From NCBI GenBank assembly GCA_020445165.1, contig JAGRHE010000116.1:1-8679 (forward strand): a stretch of 8,679 nt of DNA, in the 5' to 3' direction. This stretch comes from Gammaproteobacteria bacterium (GTDB lineage: Bacteria > Pseudomonadota > Gammaproteobacteria > Chromatiales > Sedimenticolaceae). Under the pieces are notes generated by a model. The model was not told the DNA's origin. It ran no database searches and worked only from the letters and a program-made list of their open reading frames with translations. The translations under genes were made by a program, and so were the position numbers. Positions 1 through 6,029 of the stretch are shown here, piece by piece (the first letter of the stretch is position 1; each line of letters begins with the position of its first letter).

Positions 1-335
1 TCGGTGCACCGCAGTTCCCCAAGGCCGGCGCTTTCGCCTCACGCGGCAAGATGGACAAGTGCACCTTCTGCGCCGGTGGCCCGGCCGAAACAGGCAGCGC
101 CGAAGAGCATCGCACGTACGGCTCCAATCGCCTTGCGGAAGGCAAGCTCCCGCTTTGCGCGGAGATGTGCTCTACCAAGGCACTGCTGGCCGGTGATGCA
201 GACGTGGTCTCCGACATCTACCGCAAACGTGTCGTCAACCGTGGCGCCTCGGTACTCGACTGGGGGGTCAACTATGACAAGGCCAGCCTGCGTGCACCCC
301 GTGGCACGAAGGGCAAGGCCACGTCGGACGGCTGA
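1..335 (+). CDS. Formate dehydrogenase iron-sulfur (beta) subunit, C-terminal part
   Basis: This is the 3' end of a gene that begins before the window; the reading frame is open from base 3 and stops at TGA 333-335. The beta subunit of respiratory formate dehydrogenase carries four [4Fe-4S] clusters and passes electrons from the catalytic molybdenum or tungsten subunit to the membrane cytochrome b. The visible part shows the end of the ferredoxin-like region: a KCTFCAGG motif, then LPLCAEMCSTKALLAGD, which together give the last cluster-binding cysteines. The segment GNRLAEGKLPLCAEMC-like in character is typical of the FDH3-type beta subunits of proteobacteria. The C-terminus is short and hydrophilic, without the membrane anchor helix found in E. 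coli FdnH, as far as can be judged from about 110 residues. The cytochrome b gene follows after 102 bases, which supports the assignment. Confidence 0.88.
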   Translation, partial: GAPQFPKAGAFASRGKMDKCTFCAGGPAETGSAEEHRTYGSNRLAEGKLPLCAEMCSTKALLAGDADVVSDIYRKRVVNRGASVLDWGVNYDKASLRAPRGTKGKATSDG

Positions 336-341
336 GGTGGC

Positions 342-378
342 TCGGCCGCCTGCCGGGGCTCCAACGGCAGGCGGTCGA
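342..378 (+). repeat. Strong inverted repeat between the formate dehydrogenase beta and gamma genes
   Basis: Bases 346-355 (CCGCCTGCCG) are perfectly complementary to 365-374 (CGGCAGGCGG) across a 9-base loop. The pairing extends outward through a G-T pair and three further pairs to 342/378, which makes a stem of about 14 base pairs. It begins 6 bases after the beta-subunit stop codon. No run of T follows, so it is not a standard intrinsic terminator. A role in mRNA processing or 3'-end protection, setting different levels of the two subunits, is an inference. Confidence 0.7.
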
Positions 379-437
379 CACTTCCCGGCAAATCGACTGC
401 GCAAGCAATAACAACCACCTGCAAGCAAGGTAGCACC

Positions 438-1502
438 GTGATTCGCACGCACGCCAAGACAAGGTCCGCTCTATCCGTCTTGCTGTTGTTGCTGCTGGCA
501 CTTGTCAGCGTGCAACCAGTTGCCGCTGCCCCCGAACCGTCCCCTGCGTCGCCAATCAGTGTTCCCAATCCCTCCACCGACCTGTGGCGCGCGGTTCGTC
601 AACGCGGCCCAGGGCCGGACGCGGTGAGCCAGGTTCGTGGGGTCGACAGTACGCAAATGATCAACGTGAGTGGTGAGGAGTTCCGGCAGTATCGTCGACA
701 GGACTTTGTGGGCGCGGCCGGCTGGCTGATCATCGGGGCGCCGATCTTCATCCTTCTCTTTTACCTGGTGCGCGGCAAGGTCCGCGTACCCGGTGGCCCC
801 TCGGGGCGCAGAATCAAGCGCTTCACCGACTATGATCGCGTCATCCACTGGTTTACGGCCAGCCTGTTCATCTTCCTCGCAGTAACCGGAATGACGCTCC
901 TGTTCGGGCGCTTTGTCCTGCTGCCCGTGTTCGGTCCGGAGGTGTTCAGCGTGGTTGCCAGCGCAAGCAAGGAGGGACACAACCTGTTCGGACCTCTGTT
1001 CCTCATCGGCGTATTGCTGCTGCTGTTCCGCTGGGCGGCACGTAACATCCCGCATGGACGTGACTTCGTCTGGCTGATCAAGGGTGGCGGCATCATCGGC
1101 AACAATCACGTCAGCGCTGGCTATTTCAATGCCGGTGAAAAGATCTGGTTCTGGAGCGTGGTCCTGCTGGGCCTGGTGGTGTCGGTCAGCGGCCTGGTGC
1201 TCGTTTTCCCGGTCTTTGGGCAGGGTCGCGACATCATGCAACTCGCACTGGTCGTGCACGGGATCAGCACAATACTGTTCATCGCCGGATCATTCGGCCA
1301 CATCTACATCGGCACAGTGGGTTCCGAGGGCAGTTTCGAGGGCATGAAAACCGGTTATGTCGACGAGGCCTGGGCCAAGGTTCATCACGACAAGTGGCAT
1401 GAAGACGTTGTCGCGGCGAGGCGCGACGGCCGGGATGTGCCGCCTGATGAGATTGGCAGCCCGGCACGCAAGTCGCTGCGACCATCGCCCGAAAACATCT
1501 AG
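438..1502 (+). CDS. Formate dehydrogenase cytochrome b (gamma) subunit
   Basis: This is the membrane subunit of respiratory formate dehydrogenase. It takes electrons from the iron-sulfur subunit through two b haems and passes them to quinone. The 354-residue product starts at GTG 438, preceded by AAGG (427-430). It begins with a signal peptide (about residues 1-30, with a run of leucines at 13-20 and a likely cut after VAAA). Next come a periplasmic segment containing INVSGEEFRQYRR (75-87), one membrane helix (about 92-111), and the four-helix cytochrome b core (about 136-157, 182-201, 236-259, 267-292). H137, H181, H274 and H288 fit the four haem ligands of E. coli FdnI; the last two are 14 residues apart, as in FdnI. 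The N-terminal extension before the core is typical of the longer FDH3-type gamma subunits. The next gene starts 18 bases downstream, so the two are clearly in one operon. Confidence 0.93.
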   Translation: MIRTHAKTRSALSVLLLLLLALVSVQPVAAAPEPSPASPISVPNPSTDLWRAVRQRGPGPDAVSQVRGVDSTQMINVSGEEFRQYRRQDFVGAAGWLIIGAPIFILLFYLVRGKVRVPGGPSGRRIKRFTDYDRVIHWFTASLFIFLAVTGMTLLFGRFVLLPVFGPEVFSVVASASKEGHNLFGPLFLIGVLLLLFRWAARNIPHGRDFVWLIKGGGIIGNNHVSAGYFNAGEKIWFWSVVLLGLVVSVSGLVLVFPVFGQGRDIMQLALVVHGISTILFIAGSFGHIYIGTVGSEGSFEGMKTGYVDEAWAKVHHDKWHEDVVAARRDGRDVPPDEIGSPARKSLRPSPENI

Positions 1503-1520
1503 ACCAAGGAGATTGCCGTC

Positions 1521-2165
1521 TTGAGCTTCAGCGAATTCGTCGACGGTCCATTCTGGTACTTTTCCGCTGCTGTTTTTGTCATCGGCAGCATCTGGCGGTT
1601 GGTTGGGATGCTCACAGTAGGCGGTCACACCGACCTCAGCAAGGCGCGCCACTCGGCAACCAGCGGTGCAATTTCGACCAATCTTCGACGTTTCTTCCCG
1701 CGGCGCCAGTTCTGGTCGCGCATGAAGCTGCCAGTGGTCGCGGGCTATCTGTTCCACGTCGGCCTGTTCGTGTTGCTCTTCTTCGCCGCTCCCCATGTCG
1801 ATTTCTACCGCGAGAAGGTGACCGGGTTCGGTTGGACAGCGATTCCCGAATGGGCATTCATCCTGGCCTCGGAGATTGCGTTCCTCGGACTGGCGCTGCT
1901 GATACTGCATCGCCTGATGAACCCGGTGACACGCCTGATTTCCCGGCGCGGCGATTACATAGGCTCAATCCTGATTTTCGTAGTGATGTTGACCGGTTGT
2001 CTTGCGCTCGCCCGCTCCTACGAGCCATTGCGGGTATTGCATTTCTTCACGGCGGAGCTGTTGCTGATCTATTTCCCGTTCAGCACACTGATCCATACCT
2101 TCACTTTCCCGTTCAGTCGGGGATTCAGCGGCGCTCACTATGGCCGACGCGGGGTATCGGTATAG
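1521..2165 (+). CDS. NarI/DsrM-like haem b membrane protein (quinone-reactive subunit)
   Basis: The 214-residue membrane protein belongs to the nitrate reductase gamma (NarI)/DsrM/HdrE superfamily, which links a quinone pool to a peripheral iron-sulfur partner. The start is TTG 1521, chosen because AAGGAG (1506-1511) lies nine bases upstream and no better start is present. About five hydrophobic helices are visible (around 11-31, 72-90, 111-130, 147-164, 174-194). GYLFHVGLF around H79 matches the NLFHIG region of NarI. H174 and H192, 18 residues apart and ending in the PFS-x-LIH type motif, match NarI H187 and H205. The position equivalent to NarI H66 is alanine (A89), so one of the two haem sites lacks a standard ligand. 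No NarG, NarH or NarJ gene is present here. The next gene encodes a DsrK-like protein, so this is better read as a DsrM- or HdrE-like anchor than as part of a nitrate reductase. Confidence 0.82.
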   Translation: MSFSEFVDGPFWYFSAAVFVIGSIWRLVGMLTVGGHTDLSKARHSATSGAISTNLRRFFPRRQFWSRMKLPVVAGYLFHVGLFVLLFFAAPHVDFYREKVTGFGWTAIPEWAFILASEIAFLGLALLILHRLMNPVTRLISRRGDYIGSILIFVVMLTGCLALARSYEPLRVLHFFTAELLLIYFPFSTLIHTFTFPFSRGFSGAHYGRRGVSV

Positions 2166-2167
2166 CC

Positions 2168-2203
2168 AGCCTGCACACAACGGCAGGCTCGACACTGCCT
2201 TTT
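2168..2203 (+). promoter_or_regulatory. Overlapping alternative stem-loops before the DsrK-like gene
   Basis: AGCCTGC (2168-2174) can pair with GCAGGCT (2183-2189) across an 8-base loop. The second arm overlaps GGCAG (2182-2186), which can instead pair with CTGCC (2195-2199), directly followed by TTTT (2200-2203). The two structures exclude each other, which resembles a small attenuator. The second stem has only 5 base pairs and the T run is short, so termination, if any, would be partial. The pairing is directly visible; the regulatory role is inference. Confidence 0.35.
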
Positions 2204-2238
2204 GAATCACCGCACGCGAACCCGGGGAGATAGTTGTC

Positions 2239-3576
2239 ATGGCCGTCGACATGAATGTGTTCAAGGGATTTGCCGAGCAGATCGGTATGCTGCCAGGCAT
2301 GGCGCAACCGACGGACTGCCCGGACGGCGAACGCGTCACGCGGGCCAAGGCCGTGTTTGCGAAGAAGCTGGATTCCGCCAAGGCAACCCAGCTCGAATCC
2401 TGTATCCACTGCGGCCTTTGTGCCGAAGCCTGCCAGTTCTACCTGCAGACCGGAGATCCGGAACTCACGCCGATCCACAAGCTCGACCTGTTGAAGCGTT
2501 TCTACCGGCGGGAAAAAGCCCCGTTGCGTCTGTTCCACCGCATGGTTGAACGCGACATCAGCGAAGCGGACCTCGAGGCTACCCAGTTCCTGGTCTACGA
2601 ATCCTGTACCGAATGCGGACGTTGCGGACTGGCATGCCCCATGGGTATCGATATTGCGTCCATGGTCAATGTCACCCGCCAGGGATTGGCCGAGGCCGGT
2701 CTGATCCCGGCTGGCCTGCGTGCCGTCGAGCAGGAACAAGGCAGCCGTGGCACCGTGTTCGGCGTGGGCCCCGACCAGCTGCGCGCCGCTATCGACGAGC
2801 TGCGGGCGCGCGGCATCGATGTACCGATCGACAAGCCGAAGGCGGAAATCCTGGTCCTGACATCGACCATCGACATCCTTCTGTTCAAGGACGCGCTCGA
2901 GGCGACGGCAAAGGTCATGAATCACATCGGTGCTGACTGGACCCTGCACAGCTGTGCCTTCGAGGGCGCTAACTTCGGCCTGCTATCCGGCTACGAGGAG
3001 GTGCAGAAGAGCGCATCGGAACGTATCACCAAGCAGGCGATCGCACTGGCGGCCAAGCTGGTGATCGTCCCCGAATGTGGCCACGCCTATCCGGCATTGC
3101 GCTGGGAAGGCGCCAACGAGCACGGTGCCGAACTGCCGTTCGAGGTCATGGCGATGTCCGAGTTTCTCGGCCGCGAGATCGCGGCCGGACGGCTGGAGGT
3201 CAATCCGATCGGCCGCGACAAGCATGTCACCTACCATGATCCCTGCAAGGTCGGCCGGCATGGCGGTGTGTTCGACGAGCCCAGGTTGGTGCTGAAGGCG
3301 CTGGATGTCGACCTCGAGGAAATGCCCAGCAATCGGACCATGAACTTCTGTTGCGGCGGCGGTGCCGGCCTGTTCGTCATGGAGAAGGCCACGCCGATGC
3401 GCGACGCCGCATTCGACCTCAAGCGCAAGCAGGTCGAGTCAACACACGCCGAGTCGGTCGTGACCGCATGCGGCAGCTGTCGCGTGAACCTGATGGCCGG
3501 CGCCATGCGTACTCAGTGGGACCGCAACGTGGAAAGCCTGTTGGAACTGGTCGGAAACAACCTGAAACCGCGTTGA
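2239..3576 (+). CDS. DsrK/HdrD-like iron-sulfur protein with CCG domain
   Basis: The 445-residue cytoplasmic-type protein (no signal peptide) resembles DsrK, TmcB and HdrD, the catalytic subunits of membrane complexes that couple quinones to thiol/disulfide or related chemistry. The start is ATG 2239 with GGGGAG at 2224-2229. Two ferredoxin-type motifs bind cubane [4Fe-4S] clusters: C55-C58-C61-C65 and C123-C126-C129-C133. A first CCG-like domain (about 203-320) is degenerate; it keeps C239 and C280, with EGANFGLLSGY and ECGHAYP, a pattern I recall from DsrK. The second CCG domain (about 328-420) is complete: C336, C371-C372-G373, C411 and C414, the ligand set of the non-cubane [4Fe-4S] cluster of HdrB/HdrD. 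The upstream NarI/DsrM-like gene is the obvious membrane partner. GlpC, the glycerol-3-phosphate dehydrogenase anchor subunit, shares this architecture, but no glpA or glpB is nearby. The substrate is unknown. Confidence 0.85.
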   Translation: MAVDMNVFKGFAEQIGMLPGMAQPTDCPDGERVTRAKAVFAKKLDSAKATQLESCIHCGLCAEACQFYLQTGDPELTPIHKLDLLKRFYRREKAPLRLFHRMVERDISEADLEATQFLVYESCTECGRCGLACPMGIDIASMVNVTRQGLAEAGLIPAGLRAVEQEQGSRGTVFGVGPDQLRAAIDELRARGIDVPIDKPKAEILVLTSTIDILLFKDALEATAKVMNHIGADWTLHSCAFEGANFGLLSGYEEVQKSASERITKQAIALAAKLVIVPECGHAYPALRWEGANEHGAELPFEVMAMSEFLGREIAAGRLEVNPIGRDKHVTYHDPCKVGRHGGVFDEPRLVLKALDVDLEEMPSNRTMNFCCGGGAGLFVMEKATPMRDAAFDLKRKQVESTHAESVVTACGSCRVNLMAGAMRTQWDRNVESLLELVGNNLKPR

Positions 3577-3584
3577 CCGGTCAA
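3573..3584. repeat. Perfect 12-base palindrome over the stop codon of the DsrK-like gene
   Basis: TTGACCGGTCAA is a perfect palindrome that contains the TGA stop (3574-3576). Its core TGACCGGT recurs at 3644-3651, about 70 bases downstream. It has no loop, so it is more likely a protein-binding site or chance than an RNA hairpin. Confidence 0.4.
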
Positions 3585-3612
3585 ACCAAGCACCTCGACA
3601 CGCAGCAACACA

Positions 3613-3659
3613 CCGGCACCCAGCATCGGGATCCAGTCCCGCGTGACCGGTGGTGCCGG
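3613..3659 (+). repeat. Nested stem-loop downstream of the DsrK-like gene
   Basis: CCGGCACC (3613-3620) pairs perfectly with GGTGCCGG (3652-3659). Inside it, CGGGA (3627-3631) pairs with TCCCG (3637-3641) over a 5-base loop. It lies 37 bases after the stop codon of the last respiratory gene and could protect or define the 3' end of that mRNA. No T run follows. Confidence 0.5.
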
Positions 3660-3739
3660 GATTCCGGATGCGCACCCAGCGTAGACGGAGTTACCGTCAC
3701 CCTGATCCTGCCATCAGCGATCGGCATCAGTGCACAGAC

Positions 3740-3767
3740 TTGTCCGAGTCACATGCAGTACCATAAG
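3740..3767 (+). promoter_or_regulatory. Candidate sigma-70 promoter for the polysaccharide deacetylase gene
   Basis: TTGTCC (3740-3745) and CATAAG (3762-3767) are separated by 16 bases and each matches 4 of 6 consensus bases. A start near 3774 would give a leader of roughly 117 bases that contains the GC-rich stems at 3789-3820. The boxes are weak, and the call rests mainly on position. Confidence 0.3.
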
Positions 3768-3788
3768 GCTCGCATAGCGTAGACCTTT

Positions 3789-3820
3789 GCCCCGGCAAGC
3801 CGGTCGGGGCCATATCCCCG
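3789..3820 (+). repeat. Two mutually exclusive GC-rich stems in the deacetylase leader
   Basis: GCCCCGGC (3789-3796) pairs with GTCGGGGC (3803-3810, one G-T pair) over a 6-base loop. Alternatively CGGGG (3805-3809) pairs with CCCCG (3816-3820) over CCATAT. The two share the GGGG tract and cannot form together. They lie about 70-100 bases before the start codon. No known riboswitch or T-box pattern is recognisable. Confidence 0.4.
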
Positions 3821-3890
3821 GATGCCTTTCCCGTGATCGGTGGTTTGCAGTCGACGCCGCGCGCCCGCTAAGAATCTGGAAGTAAAACCT

Positions 3891-4964
3891 GTGAACCTAT
3901 TTCAAACGCTGGTCGCGCTGGCCGGCATGCTGTTTGTCGCGGCCAGCCAGGCTGGTAACCAATGCGTGGTGCTGCAATACCACCACATCAGCGAAGAGAC
4001 ACCCGGAATCACCAGCGTGACGCCAGAACAATTCCAGGAGCATCTCGACTACCTGCTGACCAACGATCATGTCGTGATGCGGCTCGGCGACGTCGTCGAA
4101 GCCCTCAGGCAGCGCACGGAACTGCCGGACAAATGTGTCGCCTTGACCATCGATGACGCCTACCTGAGCGCTTACACCGAGGCGCTACCACGCGTGAAAC
4201 GCTACGGGTTCCCGCTGACAGTATTTGTCAGCACACAAGCGGTCGACGAAGGCTATGCATCACATCTCAGCTGGGACCAGATCCGGGAGATGCAGGCTGA
4301 AGGCATCGAGTTCGCCAATCACAGCCACACCCATGCACACCTGATTCGTCGCGCCGACGGTGAACTCCAGGAAGACTGGGAGCAACGTGTCGCGGCCGAC
4401 ATCCAGACTGCGCAGAACCGCCTGCGCAGCGAACTGTCGGTCGATTCGACATTGTTCGCCTACCCCTACGGCGAGTACAACGCCGAGCTCAAGGCAATCG
4501 TCGAATCGATGGGTTTCACCGCGTTCGGACAGCAATCCGGCCCGGTCTGGGATGCAGCCGATTTCGGTGCGCTGCCGCGCTTTCCGATGGCCAGCATCTA
4601 CGCCAGCATGCGCACCTTTCCGAACAAGGTGAACAGTCTCGCATTGCCGATCACCGGCGCGTTTCCGCTCGACCCGGTCGTCCCGCTGGACGAATGGCAA
4701 CCCACGCTGACGCTCGTGTTCGAACCGGGTACAACGAACCGTGACGCACTCACCTGCTTTTTCAATGGCAGTCCCGAGGTGCGTTATTCATGGCTCGAGC
4801 AGCCTCCTGGAGCGGTCGAGATCCAGGCCAGCGGACGGCTCAATGTCGGTCGTAACCGCACCAACTGTACCCTGCCGATTGGCGACAGCGGACGCTACGG
4901 CTGGTACAGCCACAACTGGATCCGTCGCCATGCCGATGGCAGCTGGTACCGGGAAGCACGTTGA
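3891..4964 (+). CDS. Exported polysaccharide deacetylase (NodB homology)
   Basis: This is a carbohydrate esterase 4-type enzyme that would remove acetyl groups from a polysaccharide of N-acetylated sugars, outside the cytoplasm. I chose GTG 3891 (357 residues) because GGAAG (3878-3882) lies eight bases upstream and it puts a clean signal peptide at the N-terminus (residues 1-21, cut after ASQA). The same frame is open up to GTG 3840, which would add 17 residues and bury the signal peptide. NodB motifs are visible: TIDDAY with D88-D89 (usual form TFDDG), HSHTH with metal ligands H144 and H148, and FAYPYGEY (189-196). The C-terminal 85 residues (about 272-357) form a separate, probably beta-rich domain with C289 and C326 that I do not recognise. 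The overall look is closer to PgaB/IcaB-type deacetylases than to peptidoglycan deacetylases, but the substrate cannot be read from sequence. Confidence 0.87.
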   Translation: MNLFQTLVALAGMLFVAASQAGNQCVVLQYHHISEETPGITSVTPEQFQEHLDYLLTNDHVVMRLGDVVEALRQRTELPDKCVALTIDDAYLSAYTEALPRVKRYGFPLTVFVSTQAVDEGYASHLSWDQIREMQAEGIEFANHSHTHAHLIRRADGELQEDWEQRVAADIQTAQNRLRSELSVDSTLFAYPYGEYNAELKAIVESMGFTAFGQQSGPVWDAADFGALPRFPMASIYASMRTFPNKVNSLALPITGAFPLDPVVPLDEWQPTLTLVFEPGTTNRDALTCFFNGSPEVRYSWLEQPPGAVEIQASGRLNVGRNRTNCTLPIGDSGRYGWYSHNWIRRHADGSWYREAR

Positions 4965-4983
4965 TCACGGTGTCAGACTTCAT

Positions 4984-5001
4984 CTAATATTGGCATATTA
5001 G
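4984..5001. promoter_or_regulatory. Perfect 7+4+7 inverted repeat over the -35 region (candidate operator)
   Basis: CTAATAT (4984-4990) and ATATTAG (4995-5001) are perfect inverted copies around TGGC. The dyad contains the proposed -35 box of the glucosaminidase promoter (4990-4995). An 18-base symmetric site at this place is typical of an operator for a dimeric regulator. It shares the pattern AATA-N6-TATT with the dyad at 7424-7441. The binding protein is unknown. Confidence 0.5.
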
Positions 5002-5019
5002 CGTGTTGTAATATACAAT
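4990..5019 (+). promoter_or_regulatory. Sigma-70-like promoter of the glucosaminidase gene
   Basis: TTGGCA (4990-4995) and TACAAT (5014-5019) each match 5 of 6 consensus bases and are 18 bases apart, in a clearly AT-rich stretch of an otherwise GC-rich window. An alternative -10, TATACA (5012-5017), gives a 16-base spacer. Either would start transcription at about 5024-5026, only a few bases before the ATG at 5029. Confidence 0.55.
5006..5018. promoter_or_regulatory. Second dyad, over the -10 region
   Basis: TTGTA (5006-5010) and TACAA (5014-5018) are inverted copies around ATA. The repeat overlaps the proposed -10 box and lies 4 bases after the dyad at 4984-5001. It may be a second operator, or partly a by-product of an AT-rich promoter. 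Confidence 0.35.
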
Positions 5020-5028
5020 TCGGGGACG

Positions 5029-6018
5029 ATGACTTCCCGAAACTACGCAATCCACGCGCTACACGCGCTACACGGGCTACTGCTGTCGGCGACCACTCTG
5101 ATCCTGGTTGCCCCAGCCAAGGCTTTCTCTCCCTACCCCCGGGCTGCCTGGTACCCGAGGCCGGTCGTGGCTCCCTATCCCGCCTTTCACGTCCAGCCCC
5201 AGCATCCGCAGATGTTTGCGTACGCGCGCCCGCAGGTCGCCTATGCCGCGCCTCGATCGATCAAGCCAGAACGGGCGCGGTCTCAGGAAAAGGCCTCACG
5301 CGCTGCCGCCGGAACCAAAATCGAGGTGTCCAAACCGGACAAGCAGCCCGAATCCAACGGCATACAAGCCGAGTCGAACAAGCAGGCCTTCGTCGATCGC
5401 CTGCGACCGATCATAGAAAAAGAGAATCGTCGCCTGCGCAAGCTCAAGCGGCGGACAGCTGAGCAGCTGGCAAAGATCGCGGCCGGGGGCACCCTCGCTG
5501 ACGATCAAGACGCCCAGCTCCAGACCCTGGCCAGCCGCTACCGGGTCGAGGGCGACATACTCAGCGACAAAAACGCCCAGCGCGAACTGCTGCAGAAAAT
5601 CGACGAGATCCCCGTGGAGTTGGCCTTGGCCCAGGCGGCAAACGAGAGCGCCTGGGGCAACTCCCGTTTTGCGCGTGAAGGCAACAACCTATTTGGGATC
5701 TGGACCTATGACGAGAGCAAGGGCATGGTCCCGCGCAACCGCGCACCGGGCAAGACGCACCTGGTCCGGGTGTTCGATAGCGAAGCAGACTCGGTCCGCT
5801 ACTATATGCACACGCTCAACAGTCACCCAGCCTACGCCGAACTGCGTCGTATCCGCACCGACCTGCGCTCACGTGGCCAGTCGCTCGACGGCCTCGCGCT
5901 TGCCGAAGGGTTGCTGGCCTACTCTGCCAAGGGTGAGGAATACGTACGCGTGATCCGCAGCATGATCCGACGATTCGAACAGACCGGTCAGGATGCGCGA
6001 TTGGCCGACAAGGCCTGA
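5029..6018 (+). CDS. Exported Bax-like glucosaminidase (peptidoglycan hydrolase family)
   Basis: The 329-residue product has a signal peptide (1-32, cut after PAKA). It is followed by a proline- and tyrosine-rich low-complexity stretch (33-76), a charged linker with heptad-like Lys/Arg/Glu segments (about 77-150), and a C-terminal glucosaminidase domain (about 185-318). That domain family (PF01832, which includes E. coli Bax and the FlgJ C-terminal domain) cleaves the glycan strands of peptidoglycan. The signature LALAQAANESAWGNSRFA holds the expected catalytic glutamate E206, followed by NNLFGIW (219-225) and YYMHTLNSHPAY (258-269), as in Bax. ATG 5029 is the only start that keeps the signal peptide. 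It has no well-spaced ribosome site, since GGGGA (5022-5026) sits only two bases away. The gene converges with a minus-strand gene 11 bases beyond its stop, with no terminator between them. Confidence 0.86.
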   Translation: MTSRNYAIHALHALHGLLLSATTLILVAPAKAFSPYPRAAWYPRPVVAPYPAFHVQPQHPQMFAYARPQVAYAAPRSIKPERARSQEKASRAAAGTKIEVSKPDKQPESNGIQAESNKQAFVDRLRPIIEKENRRLRKLKRRTAEQLAKIAAGGTLADDQDAQLQTLASRYRVEGDILSDKNAQRELLQKIDEIPVELALAQAANESAWGNSRFAREGNNLFGIWTYDESKGMVPRNRAPGKTHLVRVFDSEADSVRYYMHTLNSHPAYAELRRIRTDLRSRGQSLDGLALAEGLLAYSAKGEEYVRVIRSMIRRFEQTGQDARLADKA

Positions 6019-6029
6019 TCCGGCCCGAG

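Larger units (their letters stand above)
3577..3890. other. Intergenic region rich in inverted repeats, no gene recognised
   Basis: This 314-base gap between the respiratory block and the envelope genes has no convincing coding region. It contains a palindrome at its left edge, a nested stem-loop at 3613-3659, a small stem at 3684-3688/3694-3698 (GACGG with CCGTC, loop AGTTA), a candidate promoter at 3740-3767, and two alternative GC-rich stems at 3789-3820. None of the stems is followed by a T run, so I do not see a classical intrinsic terminator for the formate dehydrogenase operon. The direct repeat CACCCAGC (3617-3624, 3673-3680) is also present. Confidence 0.55.

Noticed and set aside
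471..1259. Long open frame on the minus strand opposite the cytochrome b gene
   Set aside because: The translation is rich in Gln, Asp, Glu and His, as expected from antisense reading of membrane helices; the plus strand has conserved haem ligands.
1521..3576. Nitrate reductase or glycerol-3-phosphate dehydrogenase operon
   Set aside because: The NarI-like and GlpC-like look is shared across the superfamily, but no catalytic nitrate reductase or GlpA/GlpB gene is present, and the ECGHA/EGANFG segments point to the DsrK type.
3789..3810. Intrinsic terminator of the formate dehydrogenase block
   Set aside because: The stem is strong but no T run follows on the plus strand.
3840..3890. Upstream GTG start for the polysaccharide deacetylase
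   Set aside because: It would place 17 arginine-rich residues before a good signal peptide, whereas GTG 3891 has a well-spaced GGAAG.
5047..5075. Tandem repeat of CGCTACACG near the start of the glucosaminidase gene
   Set aside because: Only about two and a half copies of a 9-base unit within the signal peptide code; probably incidental to the repeated Ala-Leu-His codons.
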